Notes: generated from the sequence alone by a model not told the origin. 64,000 nt of DNA from RGIG9060 sp045645985 (GCA_045645985.1 JAZRJV010000052.1:36009-100008); one strand, 5' to 3'. Positions 1-8,503 are shown, counted from the first letter of the stretch. Program-made: numbers and translations.

Positions 1-452
1 ATACAAGCTTTTTTTATTTCATCTTTTGTTAGATAGCAAGTTTCTAAAATTACTTTTACGATAATATTTTTGTTTTGGGATTTTCCTGTTTTTCTTGCAG
101 AGTTTACAACTGATAAAATATCATTTTCAACAATATCGGTTTTATCATTTTTCATTGCACCAACATTTATCACCATGTCAACTTCGTCTGCACCTTGTAA
201 AATTGCAATTTCTGTTTCGTAGGCTTTGCTGTCTGAACTTGTAGCCCCTAACGGAAATCCGATTACAGTACAAACTTTTACAGTTGAGTTTTTTAATAAA
301 GCCGAAGTCAAAGGAACCCAATATGGATTTACGCAAACACTTGCAAAATTGTATTTTTTTGCTTCTTCACAAAGTTTTTCAATATCATTTTGAGTTGCGT
401 TTGCTTTCAAAATTGTATGGTCTATCATTTTAGCAAGTTCTATGTTGTTCAT
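1..452 (-). CDS. deoC: Deoxyribose-phosphate aldolase, partial (C-terminus beyond window)
   Basis: Class I aldolase that splits 2-deoxyribose-5-phosphate into glyceraldehyde-3-phosphate and acetaldehyde in deoxynucleoside catabolism. About 150 N-terminal residues are visible. They carry the family signatures IDHTILKA near the start, FASVCVNP, VCTVIGFPLGA and the EVDMVIN segment holding a conserved active-site Asp. Translation runs off the left edge just after VKVILETC, so the Schiff-base lysine expected in a later VKTSTGF-type motif is outside the window and cannot be checked. The start ATG at 452-450 has a good ribosome site (GGAG) a few bases upstream. It lies 20 bases downstream of the AAA+ ATPase gene on the same strand and is probably cotranscribed with it. 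Confidence 0.93.
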   Translation of the reverse strand, partial: MNNIELAKMIDHTILKANATQNDIEKLCEEAKKYNFASVCVNPYWVPLTSALLKNSTVKVCTVIGFPLGATSSDSKAYETEIAILQGADEVDMVINVGAMKNDKTDIVENDILSVVNSARKTGKSQNKNIIVKVILETCYLTKDEIKKAC

Positions 453-472
453 TTTTTCTCCAAAGTTCAAAA

Positions 473-2221
473 TTATTTCATATTGAGAAGTTGTTTTAAT
501 TCTCTGATTTCACTAGCAAGTTTTGCTCGTTCCATATTTTGATAGCGTTTAGGTATCATTTCTTTGCTTGTGCATTCAAGAATTGCAACTAGATTTTGAA
601 GTTCAATTTCGTAAGGATAAACTGGTGGAATAAAATCTTTTATAGTTTGCTTTAAATCTTCTTGAGTTACTTTTACTCGATTATCCATCGCCGCATTCAT
701 TTTTGCACGAACAAGTACAGCTTCAATATCAGCTCCCGACATTTCAAAATTTACCGATTTGAATAGCGAAGCCAAATTGCAATCTTCAACTTTTATGTTA
801 AGTTTATGCTTCATTGTTTCAAAAAGATGAATTTTTTCTTCAATAGTTTCTGGATAGAAAAGTGCAAGATGTTCTTCGGCACGACCTTGGCGTTTTAAGT
901 CGATAGGAATTAAATCTGGGCGGCTTGTTATCAAAAACCAAATGATTTTTCCACGATATTCAGTATTTCCCATAAAATTTGCAATCTGAGCAAAAATTCT
1001 GCTGCTTTCGGAATTTGTGCTTTTATCTTCGCGGCTTCCAAGCATTGCATCTGCTTCGTCAATCATAACTGCAACTGGAGAAATTGCTTTTAGAATACTC
1101 AAAACTTTTTCAAGATTATTTTCTGTAAATCCGTTTTGTTGTCCGTGGATATTTCTGATAATTACCATCGGGATTCCGATTTCCCCAGCAAAAGCACTTA
1201 CTAAAAAACTTTTTCCAGTTCCAATTGGACCAGAAATCAAATATCCCATTGGCAAAACATCAAGTTGATTATGTTTTATCGCCTTTGCCGCATTTTTGAA
1301 TCGGTTTTTTACAAATTCGTGTCCAGATACTAAATCTAAATTATAATTTGTTTCGATAAATTCGATTAAGCCTGCGCCTTCATTTTCTAGGATTTTGCGC
1401 TTTTTATCTCGTAAATAATCTAGATTTATTATTTCATCCATTGTGTAAGATTCTGTAATTATTTGATGTAAATGCCAAAGATTTAGACCTGAGGATAAAC
1501 TTCCCATTTTTTCACAATTTATTCCTCGGTCAAGTCTAAAAAGATTTTTTTCATATAAATAATTACAAAACATTGTTCTGATTTTTTCGTCAGGAAGTGG
1601 AATTTCAACTTTTACGATTGATGGAGAATTTACAACTCGCTTGTTTATATCGCATAAATTTTCAGAAAGTAACATGATAGAAACATCATTATTTGTAAAA
1701 ATTGGATCATGGGACCATCTATTCAATGTTACCAAGCAAAATCTGTCTGTTTCGTCTAAATTTCCAATTTCATCATTTGGAACGATTGTTTCAGCGTAAT
1801 CAATTAAAAAAACTAGACGCTTTTTTTTAGGAATGTTAATAAAAAAATATGTTTCTAAATATCTAAATGATTTTACAGGATCTTTTGAAACTAAATCTTC
1901 TTTTTTTACTTCTGGATAATATTTTTGCATGGTAAGTACATATTCTTTTTCCATATCACCTGTGCAAAATGTAATTCCACTTGAACGGTCATAGTATGCA
2001 ATTATGTCTTTATTTCCAAATAAAACTTCTGGAATATATTCTTGAACTTTTGTAAAGCTAAATTCACCTTCTTTTATTGAATGTGGCAAAAAATCTCTGA
2101 TATTACCATAAATTAAATACATATTTACAGTTTTAGACTGATATTTATTTGCTAATGTTTGCGCCCAAGTTGGCAAATACTTGATGTCATCAAGTTCTGT
2201 TTCTATTAATTGTCCACCCAT
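473..2221 (-). CDS. AAA+ ATPase with a degenerate first and an intact second ATPase module
   Basis: A 582-residue soluble protein. The C-terminal half is a canonical AAA+ module: Walker A GPIGTGKS at about residues 331-338, Walker B VAVMIDEADA at about 384-393, a sensor-1-like LITSRPD and a possible arginine finger in KRQGRAEEH. The N-terminal half looks like a decayed AAA domain: it has a Walker-B-like LVFLIDYAET and a sensor-like MLLSEN but no Walker A. This layout resembles Ycf46/CDC48-like two-domain ATPases; the substrate is unknown. A longer reading starts at 2257, but ATG 2221 is preferred because a TATAAT box ends 6 bases before it, so the mRNA would be leaderless. deoC follows 20 bases downstream. 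Confidence 0.75.
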   Translation of the reverse strand: MGGQLIETELDDIKYLPTWAQTLANKYQSKTVNMYLIYGNIRDFLPHSIKEGEFSFTKVQEYIPEVLFGNKDIIAYYDRSSGITFCTGDMEKEYVLTMQKYYPEVKKEDLVSKDPVKSFRYLETYFFINIPKKKRLVFLIDYAETIVPNDEIGNLDETDRFCLVTLNRWSHDPIFTNNDVSIMLLSENLCDINKRVVNSPSIVKVEIPLPDEKIRTMFCNYLYEKNLFRLDRGINCEKMGSLSSGLNLWHLHQIITESYTMDEIINLDYLRDKKRKILENEGAGLIEFIETNYNLDLVSGHEFVKNRFKNAAKAIKHNQLDVLPMGYLISGPIGTGKSFLVSAFAGEIGIPMVIIRNIHGQQNGFTENNLEKVLSILKAISPVAVMIDEADAMLGSREDKSTNSESSRIFAQIANFMGNTEYRGKIIWFLITSRPDLIPIDLKRQGRAEEHLALFYPETIEEKIHLFETMKHKLNIKVEDCNLASLFKSVNFEMSGADIEAVLVRAKMNAAMDNRVKVTQEDLKQTIKDFIPPVYPYEIELQNLVAILECTSKEMIPKRYQNMERAKLASEIRELKQLLNMK

Positions 2222-2227
2222 ATTTTT

Positions 2228-2257
2228 ATTATATCTTATAAGATAAAAAACAAGCAA
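2228..2257 (-). promoter_or_regulatory. Sigma70 promoter of the AAA+ ATPase, leaderless type
   Basis: Minus strand: -35 TTGCTT (2257-2252), an 18-base spacer and -10 TATAAT (2233-2228), followed after only 6 bases by the ATG. No Shine-Dalgarno precedes the ATG, so transcription would begin at or next to the start codon. Confidence 0.6.
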
Positions 2258-2344
2258 CCTTTTTGTATATTTTTTTTATATTTAACTTGTTTTATCTTTG
2301 TTTCTGTGGTATTTTTATATTATCTAATTTATATGAGGTGTAAT

Positions 2345-2515
2345 ATGGCTTACAAAATTACAGATGCTTGTGTAAACTGTGGTGCTTGTGAAGGCGAATG
2401 TCCAGTTGGAGCAATCAGCGAAGGTGATGGAGCAAGAGTTATTGATGCAGCAACATGTGTTAGCTGTGGAACTTGTGCTTCAGCATGTCCTACAGAAGCT
2501 ATTGTTGAAGAATAA
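2345..2515 (+). CDS. 2[4Fe-4S] ferredoxin
   Basis: A 56-residue low-potential electron carrier of the clostridial type. Two CxxCxxCxxxCP motifs are complete: Cys9, 12, 15, 19 and Cys38, 41, 44, 48. Each would ligate one [4Fe-4S] cluster with the usual exchange of the fourth cysteine. The size is normal for the family. The start is ATG 2345, preceded by GAGGTG at 2335-2340; a longer in-frame reading back to 2210 crosses the upstream promoter region and lacks ferredoxin homology. It is monocistronic, closed by a terminator hairpin at 2541-2574. The redox partner is not evident; pyruvate:ferredoxin oxidoreductase or hydrogenase would be typical in an anaerobe. Confidence 0.95.
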   Translation: MAYKITDACVNCGACEGECPVGAISEGDGARVIDAATCVSCGTCASACPTEAIVEE

Positions 2516-2540
2516 TCGATAGTTTTTACAAAACTTTTAT

Positions 2541-2580
2541 CATCCCTAAAAATGATTTTTTGTTTTTGGGGATGTATTTT
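2541..2580 (+). terminator. Intrinsic terminator after the ferredoxin gene
   Basis: CATCCC (2541-2546) pairs with GGGATG (2569-2574), extended inward by A-T pairs, with a loop around 2553-2562. A T-rich tract follows. Confidence 0.75.
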
Positions 2581-2588
2581 TATTCAGT

Positions 2589-3002
2589 ATGCAAAATTCA
2601 GTAATTAAAGGTTTTTTATCATTTTTTGTCTCATTCGGAAGATTCCTTTTGCTTGCATTGATTTGTGCAAGTTTAGGTTTTGTTGTGGTTTGGCCTTTGT
2701 GGTATTTTGCTGTAAAATTTCCTAATGTTTATTCTTTTGTTGTTTTAATTGTTGCAATTTTATTGGCAGTTTTTTTTATTTCAAGAAAGTTTATAAAAAC
2801 ATTGAAACAAAAAACAACTGAAGAAAAAAAATCATACTTATTTAATATTTTTAGAAGTTTCTTTCTCTGTTTTATCTGTTTGCTAGGTTTAGTTATTTCT
2901 ATTCTCTTAATTTTGAATCAAATGCGCTTTTTAGGAATTTCTATTTTTGTGGTATTTGCTATCATTTTTGGAGTTTGCGTAATTGTTATTAAGAAAAAAT
3001 AG
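2589..3002 (+). CDS. Small polytopic membrane protein, four predicted helices
   Basis: A 137-residue protein of unrecognised family. Hydrophobicity by eye gives four membrane segments at about residues 18-41, 46-64, 88-108 and 113-133, with a short basic loop (KTLKQKTTEEKKS) between helices 2 and 3. The ATG lacks a clear Shine-Dalgarno and sits just after the ferredoxin terminator. Its 3' end overlaps the start of the M23 peptidase gene by 20 bases, so the two are probably translationally coupled and may act together in the envelope. No function can be assigned. Confidence 0.6.
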   Translation: MQNSVIKGFLSFFVSFGRFLLLALICASLGFVVVWPLWYFAVKFPNVYSFVVLIVAILLAVFFISRKFIKTLKQKTTEEKKSYLFNIFRSFFLCFICLLGLVISILLILNQMRFLGISIFVVFAIIFGVCVIVIKKK

Positions 3003-3897
3003 TTTAGTTATAATTTTTGTAATTTTATCATTTTTTCAGTTAGTTTATTCAAGTTCAGCAAATAACGAAACTTTTTATCCAAGGATTTTAGTTTTAGATT
3101 CTCGAAAAGATGAAATTTTCAAACAATACGAGTTTGATGTGCTTGAATCAAAAAAGTTACTTGCTTCTAATCAAATTCCTTCGATAATGTTTTACAAATA
3201 CAAAACTACTGAATACGATACACTTTTTTCGATTTCTGCAAGATGTAACATTTTAATCGAAACAATCGCTACATTAAATCATATTGGTTCTACTACAGAA
3301 GATATTTCAAATAAAGAAATTTTGCTTCCTAGTGTAGATGGAATTTTTGTTTCGAATAATCCTTCTTCGCCTTTTGAAGAAATTTTAAAAAAAAATTGCT
3401 TTAAATCTGATAATACCTTGTGTTATAATTTAATTGTAGAAAAGGAACAGTTTACATTTTTTCCAGGATTGAGAGTTGGTGCAACAGAGCGATATTTTTT
3501 CTTGGATTCTTCTTTAAAAATGCCTTTGAGAGAAAGTGTATTAACTTCAGATTTTGGAATGAGAGTTAGTCCTATAACAGGAAAAAACAAATTTCATTCG
3601 GGAGTGGATTTAGCTTCTGCTGAAGGCACAGAAGTTTTTGCTTGTGGGCATGGTGTTGTAAAAAAAACTGGCTGGGATAATGTTTACGGAAATTATGTAA
3701 TTGTAGAACATTCTTCTAATCGGTCAAGTTTTTATGCGCATCTTTCAAAAATTTTGGCAAAGAAAGATGAAATCGTCAGTTCACAAACTTGTATTGGACG
3801 GGTAGGAAGTACAGGGGCTTCAACAGGACCGCATCTTCATTTTGAAATTAGAAAGAATAATTCTAAAATAAATCCCTTTTCTGAACTTTCTCAATAA
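2983..3897 (+). CDS. Secreted LysM-M23 murein endopeptidase
   Basis: A 304-residue zinc peptidase of the LytM/NlpD type acting on peptidoglycan in the periplasm. It has an N-terminal signal peptide (hydrophobic core about residues 8-22). A LysM-like module follows at about 67-118, with the pattern YDTLFSISARCNI and a LNHI segment. The C-terminal M23 domain spans about 180-300 with zinc ligands HSGVD (His205, Asp209) and HLH (His284, His286). The start is TTG 2983 with GGAG at 2970-2973; no ATG is available that keeps the signal peptide. It overlaps the upstream gene by 20 bases. A nine-A run at 3387-3395 is a possible slippage site, but the frame is intact here. Confidence 0.88.
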   Translation: MLLRKNSLVIIFVILSFFQLVYSSSANNETFYPRILVLDSRKDEIFKQYEFDVLESKKLLASNQIPSIMFYKYKTTEYDTLFSISARCNILIETIATLNHIGSTTEDISNKEILLPSVDGIFVSNNPSSPFEEILKKNCFKSDNTLCYNLIVEKEQFTFFPGLRVGATERYFFLDSSLKMPLRESVLTSDFGMRVSPITGKNKFHSGVDLASAEGTEVFACGHGVVKKTGWDNVYGNYVIVEHSSNRSSFYAHLSKILAKKDEIVSSQTCIGRVGSTGASTGPHLHFEIRKNNSKINPFSELSQ

Positions 3898-3915
3898 TCA
3901 TTTTTTAGGATTTTA

Positions 3916-5004
3916 ATGAAAAAATTATTGATTTTTTTATCAGTCTTATTTTTTTCTCTTAATTTGTTTGCTTATGAATCTTTTAGAGTTCATAAAACTG
4001 TTGTTGTGGATATGTCCGATGAGATTACTCCAGCAAAAGCTGTTTTAGAAGTAAACGATGCGCTTGTAATAAAAGTTCCTAGAAATCCTTTGTTTTTGAA
4101 AGCACTTTCTTTGGAAGTTAAAATTCCACCAGAAGTTGCTGAATTTAGAGATTCGGTTGCATATTTTTTGTATACAGATATAAATCCCAAACCTTCCGAA
4201 AATCTTATTGATTATCGAGGAAATCGTGATTTTATAAATACATTTCCAACAAGATTAAGTTGTAACTTGCTTATTCCATTATTTTCTTCTGTAGAATTAA
4301 AAGATTCTCCTTATTCTATTGTTTTACCACCTGCGATGGATGATAACAGCGGATATGTTTTCTTTAGATTGCAACTTGTTATGAAAGGAACGCCGGTAAA
4401 TATTTGGGATTCAACTTTTGTTATTGATGTAAAACCTGTTTTAGAAGATGAAGGAATTTTGGAATTAAATGTACTTGCTCCAGAACTTCAAACTTCTTCT
4501 GCAAAAGATGAAAATTCTACAAATTCTGCAATAGATGAAGATTTAACTGTTGCAAATTTTGAAGTTGACAGTGAAAAAGAGCCAAAAATTCTAAATTTGA
4601 CAGGAACTTCTCTATATACTTTGTATGTAGACGGAAAAATTCCAGAATTAACAGATGGAAAATTGATTTTACAAACAGGAACTCATCATTTATCGATTAT
4701 TTCAGATTTATATCGTAGCGAATTTAGAACAGTTGTTGTTGAGCAAGCAAGAACTACAAAGGTTGATGTTTTATTGAAGGATGTTACGCCTTTAGTTGAA
4801 ATTTCTGCACCAGAAGGAGTGCAAGTTTTCTTAGATTCTGAGGAAATTTTTAATTGGCAAGAAGCTTTTACTGTTTCTGAGGGAGAGCATTTGTTAAAAT
4901 TTCTTTTTGGTGGATACGAGAAAATTCAATCTTTTGAAGCTTTTAACGGAAAAACTTATAGATTTTCATTAAATCTTGATGTTCAAGTAGTAGAAACGCA
5001 ATAA
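3916..5004 (+). CDS. Exported PEGA-repeat protein
   Basis: A 362-residue protein with a clear signal peptide (MKK start, hydrophobic core to about residue 17, cleavage near FAY-ES). The middle is a beta-rich region of no recognised family with an acidic, Ser/Asn-rich linker around 195-220. The last 130 residues look like two PEGA-type surface repeats: one centred on LYVDGKIPELTDGK and one on APEGVQVFLDSEE followed by VSEGEHLLKF. PEGA domains are common in bacterial surface proteins and probably bind carbohydrate or the cell wall. It starts 18 bases after the M23 peptidase, so an envelope role is likely. The exact function is unknown. Confidence 0.7.
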   Translation: MKKLLIFLSVLFFSLNLFAYESFRVHKTVVVDMSDEITPAKAVLEVNDALVIKVPRNPLFLKALSLEVKIPPEVAEFRDSVAYFLYTDINPKPSENLIDYRGNRDFINTFPTRLSCNLLIPLFSSVELKDSPYSIVLPPAMDDNSGYVFFRLQLVMKGTPVNIWDSTFVIDVKPVLEDEGILELNVLAPELQTSSAKDENSTNSAIDEDLTVANFEVDSEKEPKILNLTGTSLYTLYVDGKIPELTDGKLILQTGTHHLSIISDLYRSEFRTVVVEQARTTKVDVLLKDVTPLVEISAPEGVQVFLDSEEIFNWQEAFTVSEGEHLLKFLFGGYEKIQSFEAFNGKTYRFSLNLDVQVVETQ

Positions 5005-5087
5005 ATTTTTTGTAAATTTTCTTAGTTTTTTTGGGGATTTTTGTTTTTTTTATTCAAGGTTTTTTGATATTCACCGATATTTTAAAT

Positions 5088-5170
5088 GTCAGGCGGATAA
5101 ATCCCCTCCCACCCATTGTTCGCCTGATTGCCTGATGGGCATGGCCGGTTTCTATTGCCGGCCTTTTTTT
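5088..5170 (+). ncRNA. Candidate small RNA with C-rich loop and intrinsic terminator
   Basis: A GC-rich island in a very AT-rich gap. TCAGGCG (5089-5095) pairs perfectly with CGCCTGA (5121-5127), leaving a 25-base loop (5096-5120) containing CCCCTCCCACCC. A second GCCTGA at 5130-5135 offers an alternative partner. GGCCGG (5143-5148) and CCGGCC (5158-5163) then form a terminator followed by seven Ts. The C-rich loop is complementary to the GGGAGG-type ribosome sites used in this window. The upstream promoter is weak or unclear, so a processed 3' UTR of the preceding gene is the alternative. Confidence 0.45.
5143..5170 (+). terminator. Strong intrinsic terminator before PBP1A
   Basis: Six GC pairs, GGCCGG/CCGGCC, with a 9-base loop and T7 (5164-5170). 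It separates upstream transcription from the PBP promoter that starts at 5176. Confidence 0.88.
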
Positions 5171-5175
5171 ATTTC

Positions 5176-5204
5176 TTGACAAAAGCGCTTATCTTTAATA
5201 TTCT
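5176..5204 (+). promoter_or_regulatory. Sigma70 promoter of PBP1A, leaderless type
   Basis: Perfect -35 TTGACA (5176-5181), 17-base spacer, -10 TATTCT (5199-5204). The ATG is at 5213, 8 bases after the -10 box, with no ribosome site between, so the predicted transcript starts within 0-3 bases of the start codon. Confidence 0.75.
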
Positions 5205-5212
5205 AAAAAATA

Positions 5213-7858
5213 ATGAAAAAAATAAAAACAAGTACCATTGTACTTTTGTGTTGTACAGTTTTTTTTACAATTTTATTTGGTGCATGTTTGGGGCTTTTGC
5301 TTTCAAATACGCTTAATACTATCAACACTGAACAATTTACAGAATTTAATCCAGCTCTCCCAACAAGGCTTCTTGATATAAATGGTGAAGTCATTACTGA
5401 ATTTGCGTCAGATGAAAAACGCGAGATGATTTCGTTTAATGAACTTCCACCGCACATGATTGATGCTCTTATCACTCGAGAAGACCAAATATTCTATAAG
5501 CATCCAGGTTTTAGTTTAAAAGCTTTGTTTAGAGCGGTTGTAGGGCAGGTTACAGGAAAATCACTTGGTGGTGGAAGTACCTTAACTCAGCAGATTGCAG
5601 GAACTTTGTATTGCGACCGTTCCGAAATGTCTGTTTTGCGTAAGTTAAAGGAACTTTGGTGGGCAATCCAAATGGAACGCCGTTATTCCAAAAATGAAAT
5701 TCTTGAACTTTACTTAAATAAAGTTTTCTTTGGTGCTGGAACTTATGGTGTAAGTGCGGCCTCTAAATATTACTTTGGACATGATGTAACTGAAATTACT
5801 CCTGCAGAAGCTGCAATTTTGGTTATTCAACTTTCTAACCCAGCTCACTATAACCCGTTTAATCATCCAAATCGTGCGATGAATCGTCAGCAAACTGTTC
5901 TTACTGATATGGTTGCCGATGGATATCTTTCTAAAGAAGTTGCCGATGCCTCTTTTGAAGAATTTTGGCTAAATTTTGACTATACTCGAATTAATTCATC
6001 TGCATATTTTATGCGTGAAGATAAAGCTCCTTGGTTTAGCGAATATGTTTTGCGTGAACTTACTTCCATGATTTACGGAAACTTGGATATTTACACAGGT
6101 GGATTTACCGTAAATACAACCGTAAATTTGGAACATCAAAATGCGGCTCAAGAAGTTATGGAATCACGAATTGCTTATGCAAATAGAGCTTATCAGCGTT
6201 CAAGTGGTTCTAGAAAATCAGATGCTTCTCAAACATATATTCCGTTTACAGAATTGATGTCTTTGATTTTTAACTTGCCAGACTTAAAAGTTTCTCAAGA
6301 ACGCAACGAAAATATTGCTCGTTCAACATATAATTCTGAAATCAACCCAATTCTTGATGTTATGTCTTTGGTTTGTGGTGTTGAACCTGTAAAAGTAGGA
6401 ATTGTAAATCGTGCAAATGTAAATATTTCAAAAGATTCAAAGAAAAATACTATCGAAGGTGCTTTAATCACAGTTGATAATGATACTGGATACATTACAG
6501 CCTTAGTTGGTGGAAGTAAATTTAGTTCTGATAACCAGTTTATTCGTGCAACACAGGCAAAACTTCAACCTGGAAGTTCTTGTAAGCCATTGTATTATTC
6601 TGCTGCTATCGATTCAAGAAAATTTACTCCAGCGTCTATGATTGTTGATGCTCCGATTGTTTTCTATACAGAAGATGGAAATCCATACTATCCAGAAAAC
6701 TTCCGTGGGGAATGGAAAGGTTCTGTTCAATTATGGTATGCTCTTGCAACTTCTATGAATGTTCCTTCGCTTACAATTCTTAAGGGAATTGGATTTGACG
6801 CTGCAATCAACAGAATTGTTGCTCTCCTTGGTCTTGATGAAAAAGAAGCTAGCACTCGTGGTTTTGCTCGTGGATATCCTCTTGGACTTGGTGTTTTCTC
6901 TGCTCGTCCTATCGAAATGGCTCGTGCATTTACAATTTTTGCTAACGGTGGAAAAGAAACAACTCCAATTGCAATTCGTTCGGTAGAAGATAGAAACGGA
7001 AAAACTTTCTTAAATCCAGAACGAGATATTCGTCTTGAACAAAAACGAAAAGGTTCTGCAATTCAAGTTATTTCTCCTCAAACTGCATTTATCATGACTG
7101 ATTTGCTACAAAATGTTCTTACAACTCCAGGAGGTTCTCTTGCTGGAACTGCTGGTGGTCTTAAGAAGTTTACATACACAGACGAAAATGGCAAAAAACG
7201 AGTTATGCCTGCTGCAGGTAAAACTGGTACAACTCAAAACTGGTCTGACGCTTGGACTGTAGGTTTTACTCCTTATGTTACAACTGCTGTTTGGTTTGGC
7301 TTTGACCAAAAAGGTAAATCTCTTGGTCTTGACCAAACTGGTGCAACTTTGGCCGGTGTTGCTTGGAGTAATTACATGCGAATTATTCACGAGAATTTGC
7401 CAATCAAACAATTTGATAAACCTCAAACTGGCCTTGTTGAAGCAACTGTTTGTTCTGTTACGGGGCAACTTTTAACTGAAGCTTGTGGAAATCATCAAAC
7501 AACTCAGTTTTTCTTAGAAGGTACTCAGCCAAAAGTTATGTGCGAACTTCACTCTACAAGAAACGAAGTAAAAGTTATCGGTGTGGAGCGCCTTGCAAAT
7601 GAACATATACTTTCTGGCGAAAAAGGTATAAAAGTAAAAGATAAAACTTCTCTAAAATTGGATTTATCGTTCCTTGGAAATTTGGCACCTGAGTCTGCAA
7701 AACCAAAGAAAACAACTTATAATAAGAATACAGGTACTTCTACTAAAAAGCCAGTCTCAAATATTTCTAAATCAGAATTGGATGATTGGGTTGAAGAAAC
7801 AAATTCAGATTCTGTCGATGAGTTTGAAGGCGAAGAATTTAACTTCCTTTTGGAATAA
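5213..7858 (+). CDS. Class A penicillin-binding protein 1A (transglycosylase-transpeptidase)
   Basis: An 881-residue bifunctional peptidoglycan synthase anchored by one N-terminal helix (about 7-32) with its catalytic domains in the periplasm. The GT51 glycosyltransferase domain covers about 50-240, with REDQIFYKHPGF near residue 90 and GGGSTLTQQ near 125. The transpeptidase domain has SxxK in PGSSCKP (about 451), SxN as SMN (about 513) and KTGT (about 668). The 60-residue tail is Lys/Thr/Ser-rich then acidic. The start is fixed by the TTGACA/TATTCT promoter, which leaves essentially no 5' UTR. The ParB-like membrane protein follows 21 bases downstream and is probably cotranscribed. Confidence 0.93.
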   Translation: MKKIKTSTIVLLCCTVFFTILFGACLGLLLSNTLNTINTEQFTEFNPALPTRLLDINGEVITEFASDEKREMISFNELPPHMIDALITREDQIFYKHPGFSLKALFRAVVGQVTGKSLGGGSTLTQQIAGTLYCDRSEMSVLRKLKELWWAIQMERRYSKNEILELYLNKVFFGAGTYGVSAASKYYFGHDVTEITPAEAAILVIQLSNPAHYNPFNHPNRAMNRQQTVLTDMVADGYLSKEVADASFEEFWLNFDYTRINSSAYFMREDKAPWFSEYVLRELTSMIYGNLDIYTGGFTVNTTVNLEHQNAAQEVMESRIAYANRAYQRSSGSRKSDASQTYIPFTELMSLIFNLPDLKVSQERNENIARSTYNSEINPILDVMSLVCGVEPVKVGIVNRANVNISKDSKKNTIEGALITVDNDTGYITALVGGSKFSSDNQFIRATQAKLQPGSSCKPLYYSAAIDSRKFTPASMIVDAPIVFYTEDGNPYYPENFRGEWKGSVQLWYALATSMNVPSLTILKGIGFDAAINRIVALLGLDEKEASTRGFARGYPLGLGVFSARPIEMARAFTIFANGGKETTPIAIRSVEDRNGKTFLNPERDIRLEQKRKGSAIQVISPQTAFIMTDLLQNVLTTPGGSLAGTAGGLKKFTYTDENGKKRVMPAAGKTGTTQNWSDAWTVGFTPYVTTAVWFGFDQKGKSLGLDQTGATLAGVAWSNYMRIIHENLPIKQFDKPQTGLVEATVCSVTGQLLTEACGNHQTTQFFLEGTQPKVMCELHSTRNEVKVIGVERLANEHILSGEKGIKVKDKTSLKLDLSFLGNLAPESAKPKKTTYNKNTGTSTKKPVSNISKSELDDWVEETNSDSVDEFEGEEFNFLLE

Positions 7859-7879
7859 AATTCTAAGGAAATTTTGAAC

Positions 7880-8479
7880 ATGAAAGTTTTAATCAAAGAT
7901 ATAAAAATAAAAAAACGCGTTCGTAAAGATTTAGGCGATTTGCATATGTTAAAGGAAAGTTTAAATCGTTATGGTTTGATGAATCCTATAACAATAAATT
8001 CCCAGTACGAACTTGTTGCTGGACATAGAAGACTAGAAGCTGCAAAATCTTTAGGATGGTCAACTATTGATGCCATTATGGTTGAAACTAAAGATAAACT
8101 GTTGCTTTTAGAACTTGAACTAGAAGAAAATAATCAAAGAAAACCTTTTACCGATGATGAACTTTATGAAGGTTATAAGGCTTTAGAAAAATTACGAAAT
8201 CCAAGTTTTTTTGCAAAATTATTAGGTAAGATAAAATCTTTGTTTGAAAAAGCTTTTGACAAAAAAGAAGCTCGAAAAATCGAAAAGGTTAAGAAAAATG
8301 GATTGATGAGTATTCTTTTGCCAGTTGGACTTTTGTTAATCATTCTTGGCGCAATTCTTTATAAAAAAGAATTTATTACAGCAGTGCTTCATACTTTTAT
8401 GGATCTTACAGGTTTTGTTGCAATGGTTGTAGGGCTATTTTATTTTATTCGTTTTTATATTGGAATCAAGAAAAATTAG
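7880..8479 (+). CDS. ParB/Noc-type N-terminal domain fused to two membrane helices
   Basis: A 199-residue protein. Residues 1-100 match the ParB N-terminal (CTP-binding) fold: the LKESLNRYGLMNPI segment (about 24-37), the arginine box GHRR (48-51) and box III ENNQRKPF (83-90) are all present. The usual ParB helix-turn-helix and dimerisation domains are absent. Instead a basic linker (about 110-140) leads to two hydrophobic helices at about 142-160 and 176-194, so the domain should be tethered to the inner membrane facing the cytoplasm. The start is ATG 7880 with AGGAA at 7866-7870. It lies directly behind PBP1A. Function is unknown; a nucleotide-controlled membrane switch is one inference, and a sulfiredoxin-like catalytic use of the fold is an alternative. 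Confidence 0.75.
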   Translation: MKVLIKDIKIKKRVRKDLGDLHMLKESLNRYGLMNPITINSQYELVAGHRRLEAAKSLGWSTIDAIMVETKDKLLLLELELEENNQRKPFTDDELYEGYKALEKLRNPSFFAKLLGKIKSLFEKAFDKKEARKIEKVKKNGLMSILLPVGLLLIILGAILYKKEFITAVLHTFMDLTGFVAMVVGLFYFIRFYIGIKKN

Positions 8480-8503
8480 TTTTTTCAAAAATTAAAAATT
8501 TTG

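Noticed and set aside
2210..2344. N-terminal extension of the ferredoxin
   Set aside because: The 45-residue extension is hydrophobic, overlaps the divergent promoter region and is not found in 2[4Fe-4S] ferredoxins; ATG 2345 has a ribosome site.
3387..3395. Phase-variable poly-A tract in the M23 peptidase
   Set aside because: Nine As could slip, but similar A runs are common in this AT-rich sequence and the frame is intact; no evidence of switching.
5088..5170. Known riboswitch or SRP RNA
   Set aside because: The conserved cores I could recall (c-di-GMP, TPP, fluoride, preQ1, guanidine, and the SRP GGAA hairpin) are absent.
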